A stretch of 64,000 nucleotides of DNA, from assembly GCA_029339505.1 (NCBI GenBank), contig JAQISU010000070.1, forward strand, positions 1,731,501-1,795,500, written 5' to 3'. Every line of letters begins with the position of its first letter. Within the stretch, counting starts at the first letter, position 1. The position numbers were made by a program, and so were the translations under genes. Shown piece after piece: positions 1 through 10,516 of this stretch. The notes under the pieces were generated by a model that saw only the letters and a list, made by a program, of their open reading frames with translations, was not told the origin of the DNA and searched no databases. This DNA comes from Unio delphinus. Its lineage: Eukaryota; Mollusca; Bivalvia; Unionida; Unionidae.

Positions 1-114
1 GATGGCCATGATTGGTTTTGCAATGCACCAGATACATATAAAAATGCGCGCAAATTGGCTAGGTCAATTCCTCGCATCCAGAAGCTGGAAAAAGGCTTGT
101 CCCTTTCATTACAG
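1..114 (+). CDS. Putative partial exon at window edge, ends in a consensus splice donor
   Basis: Frame 1 is open from the first base to position 114 (38 codons). It reads as an ordinary hydrophilic peptide beginning DGHDWFCNAPDTYKNARK. The open stretch ends in CAG followed at once by GTAAGA, a textbook 5' splice donor. The frame closes soon afterwards inside the presumed intron. I do not recognise the protein family. The 5' part of the exon and any further exons lie outside the window or were not found. The last 45 bases of this segment have diverged relatives further downstream (around 670-720 and 850-915), so it could instead be part of a repeat. The exon call rests on an open frame plus one good splice signal only. 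Confidence 0.35.
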
Positions 115-640
115 GTAAGAAATGTATATGTCGTAAACTTCTTTTAGAAATAGACATTTTTAATGTTTGAGATTTTAATGGTAAAAGTTCATATATTTGC
201 AATATTGTCCACTGAATTATTTTATTTATAATGTATTGTAATGGAAAGTTTAATTGTTTTAAAGAATTCATATTTAATTATATTATGGTAATGTTTATTG
301 TAAATGACGAATTCGCTACCAACTTCATATTTAGATTTAATGCTCAGATAAAATATTCTTTAAATAAGAAAGAAAAATATCTAGCAACATATTTTAAATC
401 AATATTGTAATTTCAAATGAGTGAAATACATTTCTTTAAATTGATTGTTCCATTAATTGCAGCTATTACATTTTATACTCATCGGCTATCATGAAATTGT
501 TCGAGATTTAACTATTCGTAATATATTCTAAAATGCAGAAATAATACAAATGAATGAAGTTGGAAAGCTTAAAAGGAAAGTGTAATTTTATATGTATTTC
601 ATGTATTTTGAATATAAAGTTTATCGATGTGTTCAAAGAA
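115..640. other. AT-rich stretch without a recognised feature
   Basis: No convincing coding frame or repeat was seen. If the edge exon is real, this is intronic. Confidence 0.4.
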
Positions 641-649
641 TGTAGTAAT

Positions 650-990
650 ATTTGTATGATGATTATTTAAATACGATTCATCGCTTCCAGAAGCTAAAAA
701 AGCTTCTCTTTCATTACAGATGTAGGTGTGTCTCATCATCGTATCGACACTCTTTTAAGATTGCCTCAACAGTCTCTCTCTCTCTCTGTCTCTCTGTCTC
801 TCTCTCTCTTTCTCTCTCTCTCTCCATGGACATTTGATATATGTGTGTTGATTATTTAAATAAAGTTTTTCCGTATCAGCAGAAGATAGATGTTTGACTT
901 CTCATTTCAGATGCAGCTGTTTCTCATCATGGTTATGATACTCTTTTAAGAGAGCCTGAACTCCTTCTTCTCTTTCTCTCTCTCACCACA
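650..990 (+). repeat. Two diverged tandem copies of a ~190-bp unit containing a (CT)n tract
   Basis: Copy 1 (about 650-840) and copy 2 (about 841-990) share, in order, a GATTATTTAAATA block, a CAGAAG block, a TTCATT(A/T)CAGATG block, a TCTCATCAT block and ACTCTTTTAAGA. A (CT)n tract with GTC interruptions occupies 772-824 in copy 1. The CAGAAGCT...TTCATTACAG part also resembles bases 75-114 at the left edge. Confidence 0.55.
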
Positions 991-1411
991 GACATTGACG
1001 TACCTTAACTTACGAGTAATTCCTTCTCACAGCAAAAAATGAGAAGAAGGTTATGATAAGGTTAATTCGATCTCATAGCAAGAAACATTTTTTATAATAT
1101 CTATAGCAATCAAGGCAAACACTCGGACATCTCCCTTTGATGTCAGATGTTGAGCCGTTAGGCGAGCCTGTACAATCTAGTTCATTCTTGCGTGATCACG
1201 TGGGAGTGATAAATAGAGGATAGCTACTTTTTTTCGGTAGCTAGATAAAGGATATAAGCACCTATGGAATAGCGAGTATATTTCATCGTGTATGACGAAC
1301 TTTGACACTCTTGAAAATTAATAAGGTCTTCACCTAATGGAAGAAATATATTTTTTCTTCACTATGAGCAAGCAAGTCTTTTAATTGTATCCTCACACGT
1401 ATGACATGCAA
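991..1411. other. No feature recognised
   Basis: AT-rich unique sequence with no supported gene or repeat. Confidence 0.35.
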
Positions 1412-1440
1412 TTTTTTTTTTTGGGGGGGGGGGGGGGGGG
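1412..1440. repeat. T11 then G18 homopolymer runs
   Basis: About eleven T followed by eighteen G directly precede a tRNA-derived SINE. Run lengths in such tracts are often unreliable in assemblies. Confidence 0.8.
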
Positions 1441-1680
1441 CGAGTGTCCGAGTGGTCTAAAGAGCTCGCTCTTACGGATTACTGCCATCTCACGTCTGCT
1501 TGGGATCGAGTTTACGATTCGGCAAATGTGGGTATGTGAGAAAGGTTGCAGTAACTTCTCGTGGGTTGCTGTTTTTTGTCCGGGGGTTTCCCGGGTTCTT
1601 CCTTCACCAGTAATACTGGCCGCCATCTATAGCCTATCGTGTGCTGCAAAAAAAAAAGGGCGTTAAACCCATGAACAACA
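1441..1680 (+). mobile_element. tRNA-derived SINE, family B
   Basis: The head reads CGAGTGTCCGAGTGGTCTAA, a box A-like tRNA start with the look of a Leu/Ser-type tRNA. It continues through a TCTCACGTCTGC block and a shared body, GGGTATGTGAGAAAGGTTGC. The copy ends in GGGCGTTAAACCC plus an AACAACAACA tail. The same head and body recur at 7706, 9380 (reverse), 16317 (reverse), 16679 and 39850 (reverse), which makes this a dispersed family. ORFs running through it in both directions are not genes. Confidence 0.75.
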
Positions 1681-2639
1681 ACATGACTAGCAATTTGTAT
1701 AACAGACTAAATTATCAGATATCTTACTATATCCAGAGCATCTATGTCAGCGGATTGCCGTTGATGTTCTGAGGTCTTTTGTGTACATTAGAAAATATAA
1801 GTAGCACCATAATCTGCCTTCTTTTAAGGTTAAGGAATATTAAGAGAAAGGGATTTGAACATGAACCGTAGTGTAATGCAAGCGAGGTAGGATACATTTG
1901 TCACGTGACAACGAGATTCTTTGAACAGTTACGTAATTATTTGGTCATAGTTTTATCGCTGTCTATTGATGCAAAGTGAAATAAATATTTATCGTATTAT
2001 ACTCCAGTGAATCATCAAAACATATTGTCACTCAGAAATCCAGTGTTTCACGGGCTAGCATGAACTAAGGGGAGATAATTAAAGAGTGAAGTGGAAACAT
2101 TGTATAGTCACGAGTGGCCAAGTCACGAGTGTCTGACTATACAACATGTTTGCACATCACGAGTGACATTTGTCCTTAAATATAATCAAAAAGTAGATTT
2201 TATTTTAATATAAATATGTAATTCAAAAACATTCCAGAAGCGCGCATTTCCCTTTCTATTCTGTCAGTGTGATGAACGATTATTACCTGAATCAAAAGAA
2301 GTTCCGAAATTTGCTAGAATTTGAGCTCAGCAAATATAATGTTTCAGTTTGTCTATTTTGTGAAATTAATGACTGTATTTAGACGAAAATGAATAAATGT
2401 TTATTTTTGTCAACATTTTTATGGTGCAGATTGATACAGTCAACCTTGCTGGACCAACTGTAGCTCTAGAGACGTATTTTTATGATTAAAAGTTTACTTA
2501 TATGCATTTTATCATCAGTCTTTGTATTTATGAATTCAGATGTGAATCCCCCTCGTTCTCAGACACGATTGTGATTGCTCTGATAGTAAGCAATATTCCT
2601 AATATTTGTAGTCAAAACTGTTTGAAAACAATGCGTACC
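1681..2639. other. No feature recognised
   Basis: Unique AT-rich sequence. A CACGAGTG word repeats several times near 2100-2165, without a clear element. Confidence 0.35.
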
Positions 2640-2960
2640 GTCTGTGGTTGAGTGTAACAGGTATTCAGTACTGAATGGGTGCCGCAGTGTACCGTCTGTC
2701 GTTGAGTGTAACAGCAGTACTGTATGGGTGCTGCAGTGTACCGATCGCCGTTTAGTGTAACAGGTATGTTTTACTGTATGGGTGACGCAGTGGATCATTT
2801 GTCGTTGAGTGTACCATGTATGCAGTACTGTATTCATGACGCACTGTATCATTTGTTGTTTAGTGTACCAGCTCTGCGGTGATGTATATGTGATACAGTG
2901 TACATGTTCGTCGTTGGCTGTAACGTGTATGCAGTATTGTATGGGTGACAAAGAATATCG
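2640..2960 (+). repeat. Degenerate minisatellite, ~54-bp unit, about six copies
   Basis: The word GTGTAACAG/GTGTACCA recurs at 2652, 2705, 2755, 2809, 2863 and about 2918, a spacing of 50-55 bp. Each is followed by a GCAGTACTGTATGGGTGACG-like block. Open frames across it, including the 170-codon reverse frame, come from the repeat. Confidence 0.7.
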
Positions 2961-2964
2961 AATT

Positions 2965-3195
2965 GTAACAGGTCGTGACACATATAATAACACATATAAT
3001 GACAGATATAATAACATATTTAATAACACATATAAAACACATACAGAAACATATAAAACATATAATGACAATATAATGACAAATATAATGACTCATATAA
3101 TAAAACATATAATGACACATATAATGACAAATATAATAACACCTATAATAACAATATAATAAGACAGATAAAGACACATATAATGACACATATGA
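2965..3195 (+). repeat. AT-rich short tandem repeat (CATATAATGACA-like)
   Basis: Degenerate 10-12-bp units such as ACATATAATGAC and ACATATAATAAC follow one another for about 230 bp, abutting the 54-bp minisatellite. Confidence 0.75.
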
Positions 3196-3649
3196 CGTGG
3201 TCGTTACGGAAACATAACCATATGGGCAATGTAATGGGAATTTAACGCCAAATCAAACTAATATATAACCCGTCATTACTAGCACTATCTTCTCACTACT
3301 TTCAACAACTTTAACATGGTGGATCATATAAATATTAAAACTGAAACTGGCCCATAAACGTAGCAAATATGAGGTGGCTTAAGCCAACCCATCTGGACCC
3401 GCTGAACAATGCGGCAGCACACTGATCAATTAACAGGTTAAATTATTGTATGACTCTAATAATTAGATCTATAAGGTGCCTAAAAACCTAAAAATTAAAC
3501 AAAATATTATTATGACCCCCACCCCCAAATAAAAGAAAACTATAAGGAGGCTAAAAACCAGGCCACCAGGTGTCTTCACAAGGCGGAAAAATACTATTTT
3601 AAAATACGATCCCCAAATATCAGACAAATAAATCAAATCAAGTAGAATA
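3196..3649. other. No feature recognised
   Basis: AT-rich sequence with no supported coding frame. Confidence 0.35.
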
Positions 3650-4215
3650 GAAATAGGATTAGGACGACTCAGAATGTCATCACTACTCTACAAATATCAA
3701 ACAATTAAATCCCATCGAACAGAATAGAAATAGGATTAGAACGACTTATATGAATCCCATGAAATACAACAGAAATAGGATTAGGACGACTCACAATGTC
3801 ACACTACTCTACAAATATAACAATTAAATCTCATCAAATAGAATATAAATAGGATTAGAATGACTTACAATGTTATCACTACTCTACGAATAGATCAATT
3901 AAATCCCATCAAATAGAATATAAATAGGATTAGAACGACTCACAATATCATCACTACTCTACATATATCAAACAAATAAATCCCATCGAATAGAATATAA
4001 ATAGGATTAGTACGACTCATATGAATCCCATGAAATACAGCAGAAATAGGATTGGTATCACTTACAATGTCACACTACTCTACAAATATAACAATTCAAT
4101 CCCATCAAAAGAATATAAATAGGATTAGAACGACTCACTATGTCATCACTACTCTATGAATATCAAACATGTAAATCCCATCTAATAGAAAAGAAACTGG
4201 ATTGTGGAGACTCAC
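3650..4215 (+). repeat. Minisatellite with ~75-bp units and a 271-bp higher-order period
   Basis: The word AGGATT marks units at 3655, 3732, 3777, 3851, 3926, 4003, 4048 and 4121. Spacings are 77, 45, 74, 75, 77, 45 and 73 bp. Each full unit holds a CATCACTACTCTAC block and an AAATCCCATC block; the 45-bp units are shortened. The spacing pattern repeats after 271 bp, so blocks of four units were duplicated together. Confidence 0.8.
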
Positions 4216-4850
4216 TATGTCATCACAATTCTAGAAACAGCACAAATAATAATGTTTCTTTAATAATATAAATAAGGCGAGATGACACAGTTTATCAATT
4301 CGGACTTTGGAAGCAAAAACCAGCGATCTCTTATGTAAGGAGCCCATATCCCACACAGTTAGACAACCTTTGCCACATCCAGACATGAATTAAGTGAGTG
4401 CATGTGGGTCAGTTTGCTTTCACTGTAAGACCCGTGAGACCACAATATCTCGAAGCTCGGATCATCACTTCCTAAGCGCACTATTGCGTTGGGGGACGTG
4501 GCATTATTCCGTCCTCCTTGAAACAATTTTATTGTTGTATCCTGGGGGTGAGGGGATAACTGTCATGTCTTTTCTGGTATAGGAAAGTGAATCAATGAGG
4601 TAGGTGGTGAGGCCCCCTTTTGATTTCCCGTTGGTCCTATGTTTATGGTATGCGGTATATCCAGCCATTTTTGGATAAGTCTTAGCGCAAATGGGTATGT
4701 GACTTACTTGCATGCATATAGTGTGGGGCTTGTTGCGCTACATACATTTGCATGATAAGTTCCGGCATGCTTGTGGTGCGTCCGCAGCAGTTCCAATGCC
4801 ATATGATTAGGTATTTTAATTGTTGCAGTTTTGCATGCTTTGGTGGCTTT
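4216..4850. other. No feature recognised, possible upstream LINE sequence
   Basis: No confident domain is visible. It lies directly upstream of an RNase H remnant on the same strand and may hold unrecognisable parts of the same LINE. Confidence 0.3.
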
Positions 4851-4854
4851 TGAT

Positions 4855-5345
4855 AAATGCATCAAAATTTACGCGGACGGGTCTCAATCTCCAGAGCTAT
4901 ACTTGACGGTAGCGGCAATTATAGTCCGCTAACATCATATCGTATTCAGCGCACTACTACCGTAAGATTGCTCCATTTATACTGTGGATTTCTAAAACAT
5001 GCACCGAGCCATTAAGTGGATATTAACTCAAAACCACAGCCATTTTGTCATTATTACCGACTCTATAAGTGTACATAAAATTTTAGAGACTGGCTATATG
5101 AAAGTTAGAGCAAATATGCTTGAATACACTATGGTACCTATTGCTCAGGTCGAAAACAAATAACAAATAGTACAACTCGTATGAGTACCTTTCCATATTA
5201 ATGTGTCCGGCAATGAAAAAACGGACCAAATGACAATTTTTGTTTTTAGAGCAATAGCATATAACTATATGGATACATTAAACTCATTTATAAATATCAA
5301 AACACGTTGCACCCGTACATTTACATCACAGGCAACATTCGCCCA
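4855..5345 (+). pseudogene. RNase H domain remnant of an I/Jockey-like non-LTR retrotransposon
   Basis: Three conserved blocks occur in order on the plus strand. The first is KIYADGSQ (about 4865), the DGS strand with the first catalytic Asp. The second is HFVIITDS (about 5040), with the second Asp. The third is VPFHINVSGNEKTDQM (about 5188-5235), the GNExxD block with the last Asp. The position normally holding the catalytic Glu reads IYTVDF, so that residue appears lost. Stops and frame changes separate the blocks, so this is dead. In this retroelement class RNase H removes the RNA template strand after target-primed reverse transcription. A related fragment stopping just at the RNase H start lies at 51790-52470. 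Confidence 0.6.
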
Positions 5346-5779
5346 TTAAAAACGGTTGATGTTGTGGTAACTCGCATAACAGCATCGACTAAATACCTAA
5401 CCCGACCTTCTTGAAGTAACTGGTCGCAAAAGTATCTAGTGCATGAAGTGACTGTGATCCATTTCAGTCAGTCTGGCTATCCATCGTTGATTCATCAACT
5501 GTGAACAATGAGCTGAAGGTCATAGCAGATCAGCTAGGTAGGATATGAGAGAATGAAACAAGAGGAGGATAATAAATTATCCTGCCTCAACTCATGATAC
5601 CTGTCTTTGAGATCAAGCCTGAGGTGGGGACGCTTCCACAACCTTACCAGCTCAACAGTTGTAGTCGCAACAGCCACAACAACAGCCACTTTGAGCGACA
5701 GTAAATACTTCCAATATATGCTACACCCGAGATTGACGAATTGTGGTAGAAGTAGATGGATAGTAAAGTGTGTGTTATT
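5346..5779. other. No feature recognised
   Basis: It may contain unrecognisable LINE 3' sequence. No supported gene. Confidence 0.3.
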
Positions 5780-6045
5780 ATGCTCGCGCGTACGTTTGTG
5801 TGGAGAGTAGAGTGTGTGTTTGTGTAGATTGTAGAGTGTTTATATGCGTTCGCGTACTATTGTGTGGATAGTAGAGAGTGTTTTCGTCTTTGTATGCATG
5901 CGCGTACGTTTGTGTGGAGAGTAGAGTGTGTGTTTGTGTAGATTGTAGAGTGTTTATATGCGTTCGCGTACTATTGTGTGGATAGTAGAGAGTGTTTTCG
6001 TCTTTGTATGCATGCGCGTACTTTTGTGTGGATAGTATATTTTGG
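5780..6045 (+). repeat. 114-bp tandem repeat, about 2.3 copies
   Basis: GCGCGTACGT/GCGCGTACTT recurs at 5786, 5900 and 6014. The unit is built from shorter TTTGTGTGGAtAGTAGAG-type subrepeats. Because 114 is 38 codons, the reverse strand shows a repetitive open frame that is not a gene. Confidence 0.85.
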
Positions 6046-6350
6046 GTTGGTATGAAAATAACAGAAACATCAAGGTCCTTTTTATGGACCACTCATATGT
6101 CGCGTAAAGATTTGATTTCTTGCCTAAAATTGTATTAGTCTATTTTATAGATTAGGTGTTTGTTTAATATCTGTCTATCCAATTGCTAAGCTATCTAAAC
6201 TTACCCGCCCCACCAAGCGTTATAGCCTTTCACGGTGATATAGCGACAATGAAAATGGAATAGGTGAGGTGACGTCACGGTAGTAGAAAGTGGCAGCAAT
6301 GTGGCAAGGGTTGTCTTCAATCGGGTCAAACAGAAAACAGTAACAGGGGG

Positions 6351-6660
6351 TAGCGGGTACGTTAAGCTAGTCCAGCGAGTAGCGGGTACGTTAAGCTAGT
6401 CCAGCGAGTAGCGGGTACGTTAAGCTAGTCCAGCGAGTAGCGGGTACGTTAAGCTAGTCCAGCGAGTAGCGGGTACGTTAAGCTAGTCCAGCGAGTAGCG
6501 GGTACGTTAAGCTAGTCCAGCGAGTAGCGGGTACGTTAAGCTAGTCCAGCGAGTAGCGGGTACGTTAAGCTAGTCCAGCGAGTAGCGGGTACGTTAAGCT
6601 AGTCCAGCGAGTAGCGGGTACGTTAAGCTAGTCCAGCGAGTAGCGGGTGACGGGTAAGCT
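6351..6660 (+). repeat. 29-bp minisatellite, ~10 copies, with a degenerate extension
   Basis: Near-identical units of AGCGGGTACGTTAAGCTAGT plus CCAGCGAGT repeat every 29 bp from 6351 to about 6650. Related degenerate units (GTGGCGGGTAAGTTCAG) continue to about 6770. Confidence 0.9.
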
Positions 6661-6779
6661 ACGTTAGTTCACCGAGTAGTGGTAGCGGGTAAGTTCAGTG
6701 GATGGCGAGTGGCGGGTAAGTTCAGTTAGTCCAGCGAGTGGTGGGTAGCGGGTTCAGCTAGAGTGGCAGGACATAGAAC

Positions 6780-7705
6780 TTGATTGAATGCGTGGCGGAG
6801 CGGTACGTATTACTTAATAGAACGCCTGGTGGACATTGTTGCCAGTGTCCAGTTCGTTGACGTCACCCATTTGTTCCATTCCTATTCAACCCACATTCTC
6901 TTCTCACTATACAGACCCAATATTCCCTGTGTTCAATTCCCCTTGATGCTTAGCGTGCCAGGTTGAGTTTTAAAACCTTTTCTCCAAACAGAAATGTGGG
7001 AGGATGTGTAATATATTTTCCCATTGTCGCTAAACAGCCCCATTAACTACTATGGTAATAATAATGCATAAGACTCGTAACGATAGAACAATAACGATTT
7101 TCCTTTAAAATCATTCTGTAAACAGTTTCGTAAGTTATTTCATTTATGTGCCCAGGAACGAACAATAATAAACATTAACCGATTTTACGCTTTTTGTAGT
7201 AATGGGAACAAAATGAGGACATTTAAAAATTATCAACAGGTATCTCAAACAAATATATAAGCAATACTTTACAAATTCGAAAAAAACTTATTAATTTATA
7301 ATCAGATTTAGAGAAATGAATCTCATAGTAAAAATAAGCAGTAAACGATAATAAGGAAAGGCAAAACTAAAAGTTTTGGAAACTCAATATGAAATGCTTG
7401 CAGTTTTATGTCTAGTCTGTCCACATCTCTTCTAAATTAAAAACGGAATGACGACAGAACCATGTCATCATTAACATCATACCCTTAAAATTGATTTGAA
7501 ATTTATCAGATAATAATTTGTCACATTATGTTTTAAATTGTTTAGTGTTTGTACATATATGCAGACGTCCAAATGGTGCGTCACCGTAATAATAAGAATC
7601 ACCTCTCACTTTAAGGTTGTTGTGGGTTTTTTTAAAACGGTAAACCATACTGGTGATATACAGGCAGAAATAATATTAACACGTAGTGAACGGATCGTAA
7701 AAGGC
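6780..7705. other. No feature recognised
   Basis: AT-rich, no gene or repeat supported. Confidence 0.35.
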
Positions 7706-7965
7706 ACTTCTGTGGCCGAGTAGTCTAAATAATTTGACCTTGCTGATCACTGACTTCTCACATGTGTACGCGTGGCTGTGCGTCTCAGGCACAGCCAATT
7801 TGGGTATGTGAGAAAGTTTGCCAGTAGCTTCCGTTGGTCGGGTGCTTTGTTAATGGAGTTTTTCAGTGTTCTTCCTTCATCTGATATGCTGGCTATGGCT
7901 ATAAATAAAATCCTATCGTGCGCTGAGAAATGCTACAGCTACAAACCAAGACCACACAATAATTA
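7706..7965 (+). mobile_element. tRNA-derived SINE, family B, diverged copy
   Basis: It contains GTGGCCGAGTAGTCTAA (head), TTGGGTATGTGAGAAAGTTT (body), GTTCTTCCTTCATCTGATAT and CCTATCGTGCGCTG in the same order as the copy at 1441-1680. No clear A-rich tail with the GGGCGTTAAACC motif is visible. Confidence 0.7.
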
Positions 7966-9379
7966 GGTCATTACAAGCACGTATATGAATGCAACTTATA
8001 ATTTATAGCAGTGGAAACTGGGCTCAGAAAGGCCTATGTAAATCGACCATGTTTGCAAGTCAATGTCTGTAAGTTTCTCCAATATATTGTTGGTAACTAG
8101 TGCTAGATATCTTCTTTGCAAAACTTATTATTGCTATCGAAGGTAACCTAGTTAAAAGAACATTGTACAAGGTTTTTCCTCTTCAAAATATTACAGAAAA
8201 GGACGCACACATATGTCTTGTTTACTTTACAGAAAATTCAACTTGTTTTAATTATGCTTGTAATTTAAACCGACATTACAAAGGGCTGGGCTTTAGTAGC
8301 AAAACTCTAACATAAAGGTAATCAATTTGAGCCACAAATGAGACGGACTAGTCCATTTGAAATGTGGGTATGGAGGGGATGATGTAATTTTTAATATTTA
8401 CCATTGCAAACTATCATGGACACGATGAATACTAAAACTGCTAGAACAAACTTTAAAAATATTTGTACTTGTTAAAGGGACGTAACCCTTGCAAATATTA
8501 TTCTAAAATGAAAGGTCAATCTGTGATCATTGTTATATATATATCCCTGTTATTGAAACACCTCAGTTTCTCCAGAGAGCGCACGTGACTATAGTCAGCA
8601 ATACAAAGTTCATGTGCAGGCAGAGCGCTGAGAAAGTTTCTTCGTTAACATCTGAGAATTTCTGATGTTTTTTCTTGAAATGGTAAGTAAAACTTTGATA
8701 CCAGTTTTTATTCATATACTGTTAATTAGCTGAAAATTTTCTCATTTCTATTTTTTTTTAAACTACAGAAATTAAATCCCGACCCGAATTGCGTTGTCTC
8801 TGGCGGTAGTTAGTGGCTTGGGGTAAAACTGAAAGACAAATAAACGAGGCAATGGAATCGAAAGGTTTAACATTTGGCACAATATTTTCACGAATAAAAA
8901 AATTAAAAATATTATAATACAAATATTGATAAATATTGAAGTTTTAAAAAATACAAACATTGAATTACCACAGACACTAAAGTTTAAAAATAATTTCCAT
9001 AACTCATGCAGCTCTCTTATTTTGTATTGCTTTGTGTGTGATATTTTACCTGTTGCACGACAATAAAGTCAATTGTTTTAGGGTTCTATAAATGACGTCT
9101 AAAGATTATGCATGGTTTAAACTTGTTTGCTTTAAAGATACAAGTATTAAAATATGTTGTAAGCTCCAACTTGTGATATAAGTGAAATTTTAATAATACA
9201 AAAAGCTACCAACCCACATCCATTGATAGAAAACGGACTATTACTAGTATAGGAAATGCATCTTCCCAAACAAATATACTATTTGTATAAACCATACCTG
9301 AAAACCAATGTTATCGCTATTGACTAAGTTACCTCCAATACTTTTGGCGGTTGAGGTTGTTATTGTAGTAGATTTTAAG
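7966..9379. other. No feature recognised
   Basis: Unique AT-rich sequence; short ORFs here look random. Confidence 0.35.
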
Positions 9380-9603
9380 GTCATTTTGCAGCACAAGTAC
9401 ATAGTGCCCAGTATTAATGGTGGGGGAAGAACCCGCGAAAACTCCGGAAAGAACCACCGACGCACGAGAAGCTACTGGCAAGCTTTGTCACATACCCACA
9501 TTGGCCGAATCCGAGACTCGAACACACGCAGACATCGGTGAGACGGCAGTGATACGTAACGGACAGCGCTTTAGAGCACTCGGCCACTCGGGGCCCCTTT
9601 AAG
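9380..9603 (-). mobile_element. tRNA-derived SINE, family B, reverse orientation
   Basis: Read on the minus strand it starts CCCGAGTGGCCGAGTGCTCT, has a good box B-like GTTCGAGTCTC, then the body GGGTATGTGACAAAG. This is the clearest tRNA-like head of the family. Confidence 0.75.
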
Positions 9604-10514
9604 ACTTCTGGTGAAAATGAACAAGAAGTTAAATGTATTTATTTATATAAGGCATAAAATCTTTGATATTAAAACATGAAGAGCATATACCACTGAGATG
9701 ACTAGTATGAAAACGGGTTTAGGTGGTTTCTCGCTGTGCTTACTGATGCGTTCGTTACACATTCCTTATTTTAAAAAAAATCTACCTAATTCCCAACTGT
9801 ATATTATAGTATCAGTTACAGACTTTGTGGAATTTGTGGCATGGTGCAAAACTCTTTAACAACAATGAAATAACTTAACCAGAATTGATATGGCTGTGAT
9901 CAGTAAAGGCGAAAACTTTAGGTCACTCTGGCACATTATCTAGAAATAAAAGGAACAGAAAAGGTTTCTACAAAACTGAACACTTGCTATACTCGGGTAA
10001 TATTAACTTAAAATTAAGCTAGTAAATGTGTATTACCTTGGTAATGGATATAATACATTCTTATCTCTGGTTGGTTGAAATTACTCCAACCGACGCGAGC
10101 AAGGAAGAAAACGTAGTTTCTTCATAACTGATACATACGAAATAGATGAATGTAAACGAGGCGAGAAAAAGTCTTTATAAATTATACAGTAATTTTACTT
10201 CAGACTTGTGCATACATTATGAGATTGGAAAAGAAGAATCTAGAAAGTCATTCAGTTTGGTACTATTTTAAAATTACCTATAATACAATCAACATTGTGA
10301 GGAAGGAAATAAGCAGAATATCCCAAATGAGTTAGAGATGCAAAAGTATGCTTTCTCTTAATAATGCAAAGAACTGATATTCCATTGTTATGTGGAATCC
10401 ATGTTAAAGCCACCAAGGGTGGCTGTGTATGGTAAAGGGTAACAAATTTGTCATTGGTAAAACAAACAGTTTAGAGAAGCCTGAGGCAAATATAATAGGA
10501 GTTGAACATACATG
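9604..10514. other. No feature recognised
   Basis: No supported gene or repeat. Confidence 0.35.
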
Positions 10515-10516
10515 TA

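Noticed and set aside
1393..1666. Proline- or glycine-run ORFs on both strands
   Set aside because: Generated by the G18 run plus the SINE body.
2100..2170. Repeated CACGAGTG words as a regulatory array
   Set aside because: Only a few irregularly spaced copies and no supporting context.
2559..3071. 170-codon reverse ORF
   Set aside because: Runs through a 54-bp minisatellite and an ATATAATGAC repeat; peptide is periodic and low in complexity.
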